Shown here: positions 45,307-55,171 of the stretch, one piece after another
How positions within the stretch are numbered: position 1 is the stretch's first letter
Layout of the letters: every line of letters starts with the position of its first letter
NCBI GenBank assembly: GCA_014529385.2
Contig: CM043963.1
Coordinates: 81,795,912-81,859,911 of the forward strand
Length of the DNA stretch: 64,000 bases
Direction: 5' to 3'
Source of the DNA: Adiantum capillus-veneris
Taxonomy: Eukaryota; Streptophyta; Polypodiopsida; Polypodiales; Pteridaceae
Notes under the pieces: generated by a model
Seen by the model: only the letters and a program-made list of their open reading frames with translations
The model's database searches: none
What the model was told of the DNA's origin: nothing
Translations under genes and position numbers: made by a program

Positions 45307-46941
45307 ATCTGAAAATGGACAAAGCATATGAATCTGGAAAAGACAAGGGCAATGTTTTGAAGTAATTGTGTGTTAACGTAAGATCTTTCTTGAATAAATT
45401 AGTCAATTTACCTAATAACAAGATGATTGGGGAATGCAATAGGATAACCCCTTGGTGTGTATATATATTGTACATATTTTCCAAAAGCCATAAAATAGTG
45501 CGGTTTTTACTCATATTGCGTGTTTTCTAGCCAAGATCATTATGAAAATGAAGCAATCCACAAAAATATGGCCAAATCATAAAATTAGAAGTGTTTTAGT
45601 ATTCTATTTTGAAGTATAGGATGGAATTTTTTGAGTAGTCTAGTTAATTTTCCTTTAAATTTTGCTAACAAAAGCCAAATAAATAAATAATAATAAGCAG
45701 GAATGTCAAAATTGGATTCGACTTCAAACGCCAAATCTCAAAGCTGAATGGAAAAGCTAGAAAAATTTTGGGGCAATTACGATAAAAAAAACTCGACGGC
45801 CACTCCAACTCACTAATCATCTGGAAAAAATTGTGACAAGAAGGTCCATGGATGTCAGTTTTTAGAGATTTTTTATCCGGGAGTACATTGTAAGGCATGA
45901 TAAGCTGATTGGGTAGGCATAGGACGGGGGGTATCGGAAATTCCAGGTATGTATAGTCCCTTGGTCAATTTTCCCTCTCAATTAGATTCTAGCCTTTAGA
46001 AAGAGAGCTCAAGGTTGTGGATTTTGGCCACCTTCCACGCTCTCCTACGCCTTGTTTGTTGGCTCTTACTCACTCCAACCATGAGGGGTAAGTTTCTAAC
46101 TATGTCTAGAAGAATTTTGAATATCACATTATCAACCACACGAGTTGTAGGGGGCACAGCAACACAGGCCAATCTAGGAAGTTTCGGGATCGGAACCACT
46201 AACACGGTAACACCGGCCACACCAGACACCCATATTATGCCAAAAGTGAAGCAAGGGCTCATCACTAGTAGGGTAACACATTGCTAGAGCCAAAGATGCA
46301 AAATGTGTCAGCAAAGCTGACCTAGTATCTTCGACGCGCCGAAGATAAAGGACCTATATCTAGACTAGATTTCACATATGTGGTGGGACCGTCATGTTAG
46401 GGTACTATGGAGAGTTATGGGTGCATTGGAGGCCTAGTCATTAGTGTACAGCAAAATGACCATATCCTTATCGCACAGCTATTGATCCGTTTGACCTCAA
46501 ACTCAAAGGGGGCACTCTATACCTTACATTAGAGCTTTACCAACCTTTAGTGGGCATACATCTAGTGATTAATGACTCCAAGTCAAGCTCAACTGAAAAA
46601 GGAACTGTCAACCTAATCGGGCACAACAACAAGTGCAAGAAACACAAGCAAGCACTTTAGCCTTCATAATTAACCTAGTAGAAGCTATATGGGGCAAGAC
46701 TAGGGCATAGATTGCAATAATTTATAAAAATTATCTTAGGCACGCCGAAGATTATCTGCTAGGCTAGAAGCATATTTTGCATACATTTTCACATTGGCAT
46801 GATCCACCTACCCCTCACAAATCCCACATCACACTAGTACACTCCTCTCATGCATTACTACTCTCAAATACACTTTACTGCACCAAATAGACTCAAGTGC
46901 CCAACACTGACTTTTAGCCTATCAAATCAAAACCCAACTTT
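45307..46941. other. Unassigned DNA left of copy C
   Basis: No gene is supported. The open stretches 46015-46287 (plus) and 46265-45996 (minus) are shadows of each other without known motifs. ACGCCGAAGAT and GCGCCGAAGAT occur near 46743 and 46337. Confidence 0.45.
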
Positions 46942-48031
46942 ATGAGTGGAGAAGTGTGTGTGAAAGAGGAAAATGATAAAGTGGAAGAGAGAGTGTGGCT
47001 GCATAGCATGGGAAAACTGGGGTCCACTAATAAAATCATAGCTCACAGCTCGTAGCTCAAAAAAATATGAAAAAATTTGAGGCAAAAGTTCAGCTCAAGA
47101 GCTACAACTTTAGTTTGTATCACCTTTTCAAATTCAGAGAGCAAGTGAACTTTAAAAATTCAGCAAAACTGACCGTTTTTTTCCACTGCACAAGGTCCTT
47201 GTGGGGTCCTTCTTTGGATGATTCTTTTGAATACCTCCAAGAGTGAGCCCTCCATAGTGCATGTATGCATGCCACCTACCCTTGACCTTATTTGGTAGGT
47301 CTATAATTGAAGATATTGTTGAGATCATGATATAAGTGAATAGTACAACTAAGAAAATCAAATATTGAGGGGTCTAAAAAATATGTACATGTCAAATATA
47401 AATAATATAAGTGAAAAAAATATAAAGGGGTCAAAAGAAATCTCTCTCATTATGAGGCTACCATAAAAAGATAAATATTTTTGGTGTTCTAATTTTTTAG
47501 AAAAAAAAACAAAATAGTTGTAGAAAGGGAAAAATCACAATAGTGAAAAAATATACACATAAATAAAACTAGTTTTTTTGGATTTTTGTTGGGGTGAGTT
47601 ACACCAAATATAAGAGAAGCTTACATGAAAATATTTCTATATGGAATAAAAAGTATGAAAAATGGTAAGAAAAATTGTGGTAATGGTGAGGCAATGTACA
47701 GAGCATAAATAACACACACCTAGGTAGAAATATTTAAATAAATACCAAAATAATTATGAAAAAATCTTTTATTTAGGCCCTATATACAAAGAAATATTTA
47801 CATACGCATGGGCCATAATATACTTATATGTTTTATATTTTTTTGGCTCAACTAGCCCAATGACTAGCTAATTGAGGGTTTTTTATTTCAGTAAGGAGAT
47901 ATGGGAAAAGTCCCCTAACGCACACGCACCTATATACAGTGAAAGGGTGAGGGTAACCACAGTGTTTAAGTGATTTGATAGGGGGGGATAACTCACTATG
48001 GCAATCACAGAGAGCCGAAAAACGGCTATCA
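46942..48031 (-). repeat. 3' LTR of copy C, truncated
   Basis: Matches 56459-57548, both spanning exactly 1090 bp. It ends GGCTATCA. To its left the sequence has no similarity to the rest of the LTR, so the distal end is deleted. Confidence 0.96.
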
Positions 48032-48059
48032 TTAGCCCTCCCCCAGGATGATGGTATAT
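48032..48059 (-). other. Polypurine tract of copy C
   Basis: On the minus strand CCTGGGGGAGGGCTAA precedes the LTR start TGATAGCC. It lies directly after the integrase stop codon. Confidence 0.7.
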
Positions 48060-49178
48060 TCATGTACCATCATAAAGAATCTTTTCCAAAGAGAGTGCTT
48101 CAGCGTCCTTGACAAGATCTTCATTGTTTGGCCCCTTGGAATTTTGGTTTGTGTTACACTCATGCTTCATGGAACAATACTTACATGGGATAGTTGCCTT
48201 TTGCTCTGGTAGATCCTTTGGTGTAAGGCGACTCAAGTAAGGCTTCAAGCGATAGCCGTTTACCTTCCTGGAGTGCTCTTTCCCATTCAAGTCCATAAGT
48301 TGATAGTAACTTGAATTGAAAGCCTTCTTGACTATGTATGGCCCCTGCCATCTTGTTTCAAATTTGGCATCAAAACGATTATCGAGTCGATTGTCATACC
48401 TTAGCACAAGATCTCCTTCATTGATGCCTTTGTCCTTCAGTTTCTTGTCAAGCTTCTCCTTTGTCTGTGTGGCTTTCCTCTTATAGCACTCGTATGCTGC
48501 TTCTCTTTTCCACTCAAGCTCAGCTAAGGTAAGAAGTCGATCCATCCATGCTTCTTGATCATCTTGTGCTGATTTTTCATGAAGTCGCATTGTTGGAATG
48601 TTTAGCTCAATTGGCTGTAAAGCCTCTTGACCATAGACCAAGTGAAATGGTGTGAACTCCGTAGCTTCCCTATATGTGGTTCGATACGCCCACAAGGCAC
48701 CATCCAAGAAGTCATCCCACAACTTTGTCTTGTTTTTCACTATCTTTCTAATGATGCCTGCAATGACACCATTAGCTTTTTCTACCAAACCATTTGATTG
48801 GGGATAGTAGGGTGTACTGTGACGATGTAGAATGCGAAGTTCTTCACAGACTTCTGTGAGCAATCCCTTTCTAAACCCTGGACCATTATCAGAAACAATC
48901 TCCAAAGGTGTGCCAAATCTACAACAAATGTGAGTGTAGACGAATTTGCTCACTGTCCTCTCATTTACCTTTGCCACACTTTGTGCTTCCACCCACCTAG
49001 TCATATAGTCTACAGCCACTAGAATATAGAGTTTACCATTTTTTGTCCTAGGCAGAGGACCCATAGCATCAATGCCCCACTTTTCAAAGGGTCCATTTGC
49101 AAGAACTATTTGCCTCGGGCCATGCACCAACCTTCTATTTCCATTTATCTGACAATTGTGACAGCTTTTACACCAATG
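48060..49178 (-). CDS. Integrase core and C-terminal domain of copy C
   Basis: 356 aa open from 49130. Catalytic D21 (GIDAMGP), D81 (SDNGP) and E117 (GLVEKANG), with exactly 35 residues between D81 and E117. Then WDDFLDGALWAYRTTYREAT, a basic coiled segment (ECYKRKATQTKEKLDKK) and a GPY/F-like domain (TRWQGPYIVKKAFNSSYYQL). The tail has CKYCSMKHEC, a Cys/His cluster also kept in B. The zinc-binding module is upstream in the previous frame segment, broken by one stop that replaces the Gln before HWCKS. No chromodomain. It would insert the element cDNA. As part of a broken polyprotein it is probably not made in active form. Confidence 0.93.
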   Translation of the reverse strand, partial: HWCKSCHNCQINGNRRLVHGPRQIVLANGPFEKWGIDAMGPLPRTKNGKLYILVAVDYMTRWVEAQSVAKVNERTVSKFVYTHICCRFGTPLEIVSDNGPGFRKGLLTEVCEELRILHRHSTPYYPQSNGLVEKANGVIAGIIRKIVKNKTKLWDDFLDGALWAYRTTYREATEFTPFHLVYGQEALQPIELNIPTMRLHEKSAQDDQEAWMDRLLTLAELEWKREAAYECYKRKATQTKEKLDKKLKDKGINEGDLVLRYDNRLDNRFDAKFETRWQGPYIVKKAFNSSYYQLMDLNGKEHSRKVNGYRLKPYLSRLTPKDLPEQKATIPCKYCSMKHECNTNQNSKGPNNEDLVKDAEALSLEKILYDGT

Positions 49179-50417
49179 TTAAACATCCACATGCAAGCTT
49201 GGCCAAACATACCCCGCAAGCAAAATCTTCTTCACAGTTGATTCTTGGGCAAAATGACCACCACATGCCTCTTCATGAAAACCTTTTAGAATGGTTGGAA
49301 TTTCCTCGATAGTTGGTACTCTTCTGCACACTTGATCCTTCCCTCTTTGATAGAGGGAGCCTTCTAGGAAGAGATACATGATTGCCTTCTTCATGAGTCT
49401 CCTCTTCTGAGCTTTTGTGAAGTCTGGTGGAAACTCACCCTCCAAAATGTAGCCAATGATGGGAGCCAATGACTCCAATCCCTGGTACCTCGGTTGCTTC
49501 AAAGCAGCCGCCACCATGATGACCTGCACTTCTTTCTTTACACATGCAACAGCTTGTTGTGCAAGTAAATCAGCATCTTCATTTTGTTTCCTAGGAATAT
49601 GATATAATTGCACTTCTTCAAATTGATTAAACATCCTACGAATGGCATGAAATTTTGTCCTTAAGCTTTCATTCTTGCATGCCCAAATGCCTAAAATCTG
49701 TTTAACAATGAGAAGTGCATCTCCCTTTACCATGAGACGTTGTATCCCTTGGCCAATGCATATTTTTAAACCATGAAGTAGTGTGTCATATTCTGCTTCA
49801 TTGTTGCTAGCTGAACTTGGTAGATTGAACTTCTCTTTCATGACCACCTCTCCACTTGGGTTGAGCAACACTAGCCCTCCCCTTGCTTTTCCTGTGGCTC
49901 GACGAAAAGCTCCATCAAAGAACAAGGTAAAAGCATTAGGAATACTTTTTGGTGGTGGCAATGGTAGGGTCTTTACTTCAGGCACCTTAATCTCCTTTTC
50001 ATGTACCCTATAAGTGAGAATCCCTGCCAATTGTGCACGCACACTATCTTCTACCTTAAAAGAGTATTGGAACTCTTGCAACTCCATAATCCACTTTGAG
50101 ATCCTAGTACTAAGATTCATTTGAGATGACACCCAAGGGAACAAATTCTCTGCGGTGAGGATTACAAAAGGTTTTGGGAGCAAGTAGGATCTAAACTTCC
50201 TTATCGCAAACATGAGAGAAAGCATCATGAGTTCTACCTCCGTATAGCCTCTCTCTAAAGCATTCATGACCCCACTAGCAAAGTAGATGGGCCGCATCCT
50301 GGTACTATAAGGATCTTGTTGTAGCAAAACTGCACCAATTGTTTCTTTCCCAGCACTAGAGCTAACAAAGAATGTGTACTCCCAACAAGGAGGCATGAGT
50401 GTTGGTAGCTCTGACAA
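49179..50417 (-). CDS. Degenerate first RNase H, archaeal-type RNase H and integrase zinc-module start of copy C
   Basis: 412 aa. Residues about 15-125 are the Ty3 RNase H fold, but with Ser in place of the first Asp (FFVSSSAGKETIGAVL) and Ala in place of the Asp of T-D-H (ILTAENLF). It is therefore non-catalytic, as known for the original RNase H in dual-RNase H elements. Residues about 163-290 are the archaeal-type RNase H with D168, E209, D233, H273 and D283 all present. The end has the zinc-module His pair (HEEACGGH) and stops before the Cys pair. This is the clearest evidence for assignment to the Tat lineage. Confidence 0.95.
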   Translation of the reverse strand: MSELPTLMPPCWEYTFFVSSSAGKETIGAVLLQQDPYSTRMRPIYFASGVMNALERGYTEVELMMLSLMFAIRKFRSYLLPKPFVILTAENLFPWVSSQMNLSTRISKWIMELQEFQYSFKVEDSVRAQLAGILTYRVHEKEIKVPEVKTLPLPPPKSIPNAFTLFFDGAFRRATGKARGGLVLLNPSGEVVMKEKFNLPSSASNNEAEYDTLLHGLKICIGQGIQRLMVKGDALLIVKQILGIWACKNESLRTKFHAIRRMFNQFEEVQLYHIPRKQNEDADLLAQQAVACVKKEVQVIMVAAALKQPRYQGLESLAPIIGYILEGEFPPDFTKAQKRRLMKKAIMYLFLEGSLYQRGKDQVCRRVPTIEEIPTILKGFHEEACGGHFAQESTVKKILLAGYVWPSLHVDV

Positions 50418-50474
50418 AATGGCTTTAATGTTACAAAAGTACTCTTCAAGCTCATCAGACCATGCAAATTCTAC

Positions 50475-51512
50475 TTATTGTGTCAACTTTTGCAAAGGGT
50501 GAAGTAACTCCGAGGCTAAGTGAATGAAGCGTGACATATACTTCACCTTTTGAATGAATGAGATGACCTCCTTAAGACTCTTGGGTGATGGTAGCTTAAT
50601 AAGAGCCTTTGCCTTTGAAGGATCCACTTCAATGCCTTTGTAAGAAACTTTATGACCAAGCAAGATTACTTCATCCTCACCTATATAGCACTTGTCGGGG
50701 TTGAGTTGACCTCCCATGTCGTAGAGCTTCTTTAAACCTTCTTCTACCCTTTGTAGATGCAATGATTTTGAGCTTTAAATACATAAATCATCAATGAACA
50801 CCCTAATTGACTTTCCAAAGAATGCTTGAAACACCATATTCATGAAACGTTGGAATGTTGCAGGAGCATTTTTCAGACCAAATGGCATGACTCTAAAAGC
50901 ATAACAACCCCAAGGAGTGATAAAGGTTGTTTTCAATTGATCCTCCAATGCAATCCCTATTTGAAAGTAACCTTAGTAACCATCCCACACAGTGTACTTC
51001 TCATGACCAGCTACCTCATTTAGTATCTCATCCTGGAATGGGAGGGGAAAGTGATCTCTCTTTGTTGCCTCATTGAGGGGACGGTAATCCACACACACCC
51101 TCCACTTGCCATTTTTCTTAGGAGTGACAACAACAGGAGAGACCCACTCTGAATTCTCCACTGGATAAATGAAACCTGCTGCTAGAATCTTTCTTACCTC
51201 CTTAAGTAGAGCCTGTTCCTTTATAACTCCTAGCCTTCGTAGCTTCTGAGCTTTAGGTGTGGCCTCAGGCTTTAACTCAATCTTGTGTTGAACAACATCT
51301 ACCCCACGCACGTCGGTGTAGTCTTGAGCAAAAAGCCTAGGAAACTTCCTTAGCACACATTTGAACTCCTCTCTTTCATCCTTTGTAAGTGTTGTTGATA
51401 GCATATCTTCCAGCATCCCTTCATCTTGAACACCTTCGTTCTCTTGAGGACATACCTCCTCCAATCCTTGACAAGAGGTCTCTTGGTTGCTTGGCTTAAA
51501 CCTTACCCCCAT
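50475..51512 (-). pseudogene. Reverse transcriptase of copy C, three nonsense codons
   Basis: The N-terminal half (51512-50973) contains VVTPKKNGKWRVCVDYRPLN and ends at a TAA replacing Ser just after DGY of motif A. The palm continues in the same frame through MPFGLKNAPATF and FIDDLCI, then a TAA replaces Tyr of the IYSSKS segment (about 50776). The thumb (50762-50475, LLGHKVSYKGIEVDPSKAK) ends at a third TAA replacing Gln. The frame is otherwise kept, so nonsense changes rather than indels killed it. Confidence 0.92.
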
Positions 51513-52111
51513 GACTTCGATGGAAGACTCCTCTTCAGTATGCTGTCGCTACTTTCTTCTTCTGAAGTGCTATCGGTCCAACCTTCTTCCGTCTCACTTT
51601 GAGATGATTCTTCAGGGAGCTCCTCTTGGCATTGCTCCTTCATGTCAAAGACAACCTTCTTATGATTGTCATTCCTGCAAATTAATTTCCCACTCTCCCA
51701 ATCCTGCAAAGCTCGCATTTTCATTAGCCATGGTCTTCCTAGGATAAATGGATAACCACTTCCCTTGGTCGACATAACATAAAAATCCACCGCTTTCTTA
51801 ATGCCAAAGGCCTCTACAAAGACATTTTTACAAATGCCTACACACCTAGCCTTGCTATTGTTTGCCATCTTGACTTTGATTTTAGGTGTCTCATGGATGT
51901 GCATGCCTAGTCTTTGCATGAGTCCCTCTGTCATGATGCAAATTTGTGCACCCCCATCCACTAGACCTTTCCTAACCAATCTTCCTTTGATGTAACAGTC
52001 TAGCACCGGTGTAATGTCCTCATTCATTTCAGATTGTGCAATTTTTACAACAGGCACACTCTCTTTTACCTTTCTCCTAGTGCTAACTGCCCTTGTTAAA
52101 TCCCTCCTAAC
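51503..52111 (-). pseudogene. Protease of copy C
   Basis: In the same frame as gag, beyond one nonsense codon near 52113. It carries D34-G-G in GLVDGGAQICIMTEG and the second motif YPFILGRPWL, then an acidic linker (QSETEEGWTDSTSEEESSDS). A 1-nt deletion near 51541 relative to B shifts the frame before MGVRFKPSNQ, so in the ancestor gag, protease and RT were one continuous frame. Confidence 0.9.
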
Positions 52112-53332
52112 TTATGGACATAATGCAAGAAATTGAGGCCATGAGATATCAGGACCCTTACCTCTCATGTCTTCCAACAGGTTGTATGGAGCCATTCCAT
52201 GTCCAAGAGGAAAGTCTTGGAGGTTGATACGACGTCGAGTCCTCTTAGCTTCCTTGGTCTCCTTTGCCTTCTTTTCTCGTCCATGGTCACTTTGTGATGT
52301 AACTCCTTCTTTCTCCTTACCTTTCCCTCGGCCACGCTTAATGCCATTTTCTTCCATGTCAACCTCTCTTGAATTTGTCACCTCTACCACATGCACGTTT
52401 GGGTCTGGCAAAGGTGGAACTCCTTCCACTCCTTGTGGAGGTGGTCTTGGTCCATTTGGCCTTTGTAGAAGCCTTCGTTGTTGACCAGCTCCTTCTCCTG
52501 CATTCATCACTGGGTAATTCAAGTTAGGTCTCCCTGGCTCTCCACGGGGCCAAGGACAATTATACATCCCATGTCCAGACTCTCTGCAATTCCAACATTG
52601 CAAGACTCTCCTAGTTCGTGGCTCTCTCTCCTCTGACTTCTTTGCTTGTCCCTTTGGACCTACAGCTTGTGCAAGGTGAATTGACAGGCTGCTTAAAGAT
52701 TCATTTAACTTCTCAATCACTTCAGTCGTTACCTCAGGAAGCTCCCTAGATGTTGATGCTTGTGACTTACCTTTGGGTCTAAGACCTTCTATTGGAACCT
52801 CTCCCCTTAAGCACTTGAGTTTCCTATACTTCTCAGTAGCCCTAGTTTCAGCTGCATCAAAAGTAGCAGGTGCACCCGCCTCAACTTTTACCTTAAGGTC
52901 AGGAAAGAGTCCGGCTATGAACCTCTCCTTCTTTAAAAATTCTGCACCATCACCAGGGTTAGCAACATTTCGTATCCATAGAGCCCAAAGACGTAGAAAC
53001 TCTTGCTTGTACAAGTAGTAGTCATCTAAGTCTTTTTGCTTATGAGAAACAATGTCTTGCCATAGTTTTTGAGTGTTTTGGGGATCAAAGAAGTATCTCT
53101 TAAAACGATTCAAAACTTCTGTGTAATTCCCCTTAACCTCCTCAGGCAAAGAGTCAAACCAAGTACTAGCATCTTTCCTAAGGACCACCTCAAACATTTC
53201 TACACGTTCTTGATCGGTTACTATCCTCTTGATACGGCAAGACATCTTGAAATTTGCTAAAAATAATTCTGCATCCTCTCCAGGCTCTCCAAAGAAAAGA
53301 GGATATCCAGACATTTGGCGTTGGCTCTCCAT
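52112..53332 (-). CDS. Gag of copy C (406 aa, open)
   Basis: The start MESQRQMSGYPLFFGEPGED is kept, and the Glu codon that is a stop in A and B is intact here (53267-53269). The capsid-like region spans about residues 25-165 (TWFDSLPEEVKGNYTEVLNR, VSHKQKDLDDYYLYKQEFL). One zinc knuckle has C246, C249, H254 and C259 (C-x2-C-x4-H-x4-C). A basic segment (KRGRGKGKEKE) follows. The frame stops at 52112-52114 where B reads Gln (LALCPQVRR), so gag is complete but cut from protease. It could in principle supply particles for relatives. Confidence 0.95.
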   Translation of the reverse strand: MESQRQMSGYPLFFGEPGEDAELFLANFKMSCRIKRIVTDQERVEMFEVVLRKDASTWFDSLPEEVKGNYTEVLNRFKRYFFDPQNTQKLWQDIVSHKQKDLDDYYLYKQEFLRLWALWIRNVANPGDGAEFLKKERFIAGLFPDLKVKVEAGAPATFDAAETRATEKYRKLKCLRGEVPIEGLRPKGKSQASTSRELPEVTTEVIEKLNESLSSLSIHLAQAVGPKGQAKKSEEREPRTRRVLQCWNCRESGHGMYNCPWPRGEPGRPNLNYPVMNAGEGAGQQRRLLQRPNGPRPPPQGVEGVPPLPDPNVHVVEVTNSREVDMEENGIKRGRGKGKEKEGVTSQSDHGREKKAKETKEAKRTRRRINLQDFPLGHGMAPYNLLEDMRGKGPDISWPQFLALCP

Positions 53333-53381
53333 TATTATGAAAGATTACAACACGAGTTACAATAAGGGATACAATAGAGAT

Positions 53382-53840
53382 TTAGAACCACTCGCCTACA
53401 AATGAAGAAGTAAGAAAATACCACTCTAGGTTTTCTTCTTCAGCTATCCAAGCTTCAATGAGGTCTCGATTTGTTTGATCAAAACAAAAAGGTAGACTAT
53501 TGATGAGCTCTAAGAAGGGTTGAAATTCTTCAAAGCTAAGGCAATAAACAGAAACCTCTAGAACTTCATTTTCTGGATCCAAAAGAGCAACCACGTCCCA
53601 AGTGATAAATTGCACTTGCTCTACAATTCCCAACGCACAAGCGGTTTGTATAAAAACTAGATCTTCATGCTCGTCGAAGGCCGTGAGAAAGTAGCAATTG
53701 ACTAGGAGCTCCTTTCCTTCGAGTTCCACACAGTCGGAGTGAGGAAACCTTCTCACAATTTCATAAAGAACATCCTCATCAAGTCCAATCAAGTTTGCAA
53801 GATTTAAAGACTCCACTTGTGCTACAAAATTCCTGGACAA
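53382..53840 (-). CDS. Copy C-specific accessory ORF, 152 aa
   Basis: Open from MSRNFVAQVESLNLANLIGL to SSFVGEWF. Core features: DEDVLYEIVRRFPH, EDLVFIQTACALGIVEQVQF, LSFEEFQPFLELINSLPFCF. It is clearly homologous to residues about 70-205 of the next ORF (VVRRLPH, EDRAFIQLVCALRLVSRVKF, FFPHLRLINSLPFAF), so the two are a tandem duplication. A and B have neither. It is acidic, with no signal peptide and no transmembrane segment apparent. I recognise no family. The location upstream of gag matches the extra ORF of Ogre-type elements. Confidence 0.7.
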   Translation of the reverse strand: MSRNFVAQVESLNLANLIGLDEDVLYEIVRRFPHSDCVELEGKELLVNCYFLTAFDEHEDLVFIQTACALGIVEQVQFITWDVVALLDPENEVLEVSVYCLSFEEFQPFLELINSLPFCFDQTNRDLIEAWIAEEENLEWYFLTSSFVGEWF

Positions 53841-53886
53841 AAACTCCTTAGGATTATGGTTAAATCATTCAAAAGCATAAAGAGAT

Positions 53887-54555
53887 TTACAATGTCTCTA
53901 TGAACAAAGTGTCATAGAAAGTAGAGAAGGATGAGAATTTATACAAATTTGCAATCTTCTCTATGCTCTCTTTATTAAGACAAGCTCTGAATAGCTCCCT
54001 ATCTCCTTTGTTGAAAGCGAAAGGAAGACTATTAATAAGACGCAAATGAGGGAAAAATTCACCAAATGTGAGTCTATGAAGCATGAACTCTGGCCGCAAG
54101 TTTCCTGAAGAGTCTTCCTCAATGGTGAAATGCACTCGCCAAACGCCAAATTTCACTCTACTTACCAATCTTAGGGCACACACTAGTTGGATGAATGCGC
54201 GGTCTTCCTTAGTGCCCAACAACAAGAGGAAAATGGAATCCACGCGTAGGACCTTTCGTCTTAACTTCACCACCCTCTTGTTATGAGGGAGACGCCTTAC
54301 TACTTGCTCCTGCAACTCAATTGGTAATAGAGCTAGATCTCTAAGGATTGAATTTTCACTGCACACGCATTCCCTGTTATAACAATGACAGGGAATGACA
54401 GGGTTTGGTGATGCAAGAATTTCTCCTACTCTTTGGGCACCAAACATGAACACCATTCGTTGTTGAAAATGGATCTTTCTACTAATTGCAACGTTTATTC
54501 TAATGTGTGGAGTAAAATGAAAGGGAAAAACCTCTATTCCTGGGCCATTATCCAT
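53887..54555 (-). CDS. Fused leader module plus second accessory ORF of copy C, 222 aa
   Basis: Residues 1-54 are the leader module seen in B (MDNGPGIEVFPFHFTPHIRI ... ASPNPVI). Then the sequence departs from B at P-C-H-C-Y-N and continues as a paralogue of the preceding 152-aa ORF. The junction (near 54395) marks an insertion of about 1.05 kb in C or a deletion in A and B. The distal part is basic (KRVVKLRRKVLRV) where its partner is acidic, so the duplicates have diverged considerably. Function is unknown. Confidence 0.68.
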   Translation of the reverse strand: MDNGPGIEVFPFHFTPHIRINVAISRKIHFQQRMVFMFGAQRVGEILASPNPVIPCHCYNRECVCSENSILRDLALLPIELQEQVVRRLPHNKRVVKLRRKVLRVDSIFLLLLGTKEDRAFIQLVCALRLVSRVKFGVWRVHFTIEEDSSGNLRPEFMLHRLTFGEFFPHLRLINSLPFAFNKGDRELFRACLNKESIEKIANLYKFSSFSTFYDTLFIETL

Positions 54556-54576
54556 GGCCTATGCATGTTCTAATGC

Positions 54577-54789
54577 TTAAAATAACACAAAGATATAGAC
54601 GTCCAAGCTAATATCGTACCTAATGAGAGGCAAAATAAAAGGATTTACCGAAGTGTTTATCTCGGCTAACCTAAGAGGACCTAAAATCCTACGAATTACC
54701 CGTTGAAATTGCAACTTAGTACTAACAATTATGTGTATCTTTTGCCTTGCAATGGGAATGAAAGGATCATACAAACTCTCGTGATTCAT
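54577..54789 (-). CDS. Leader ORF, second module, copy C (70 aa)
   Basis: FIPIARQKIHIIVSTKLQFQ, then NTSVNPFILPLIRYDISLDV. Open in C, related to 23490-23700 in B and to about 6437-6640 in A (FIPLARQ). It shares the N-P-x-I-L-P-L-I core with the neighbouring module. No known domain. Confidence 0.5.
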   Translation of the reverse strand: MNHESLYDPFIPIARQKIHIIVSTKLQFQRVIRRILGPLRLAEINTSVNPFILPLIRYDISLDVYIFVLF

Positions 54790-54851
54790 GCAAACTACTT
54801 GACTATGCTAAAAGTTGATCCTACACAAAAACATACACGAGTTGTTTTCCT

Positions 54852-54868
54852 CAGTGGGGGCACCAATT
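54852..54868 (-). other. Primer binding site of copy C
   Basis: Minus strand TGGTGCCCCCACTGAGG, three bases after the LTR end (GCTTCA). The tRNA is not identified. Confidence 0.65.
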
Positions 54869-55127
54869 TGAAGCGGTCCGGGGCGGGCAACAAGAAGAGC
54901 AACCTCTAGACACTCTTCAAGGCTCCCGTGCTGCTCAATGGGGCTGGGGCACAACACAACACAAACTAAAACAACAAACCCACAGCCAAATCCCAACTAC
55001 ACAAGGGGCACCACCTAGTTTAAGAGCGAACTAGGATGCAAAAGAGGAGAATCGTTAGAGCAACCCACAAACAAGCAAGGAATTTACACTAACCCTAACA
55101 CCAATGGAATACTCTCACACACTAAAA

Positions 55128-55171
<44 letters not shown>

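Noticed and set aside
46857-46870. ACTACTCTCAAATA as a target duplication partner of CACTACTCAAATAA at 57547
   Set aside because: It is about 70 bp from the truncated LTR end, inexact and too long for a Ty3 target duplication; probably chance.
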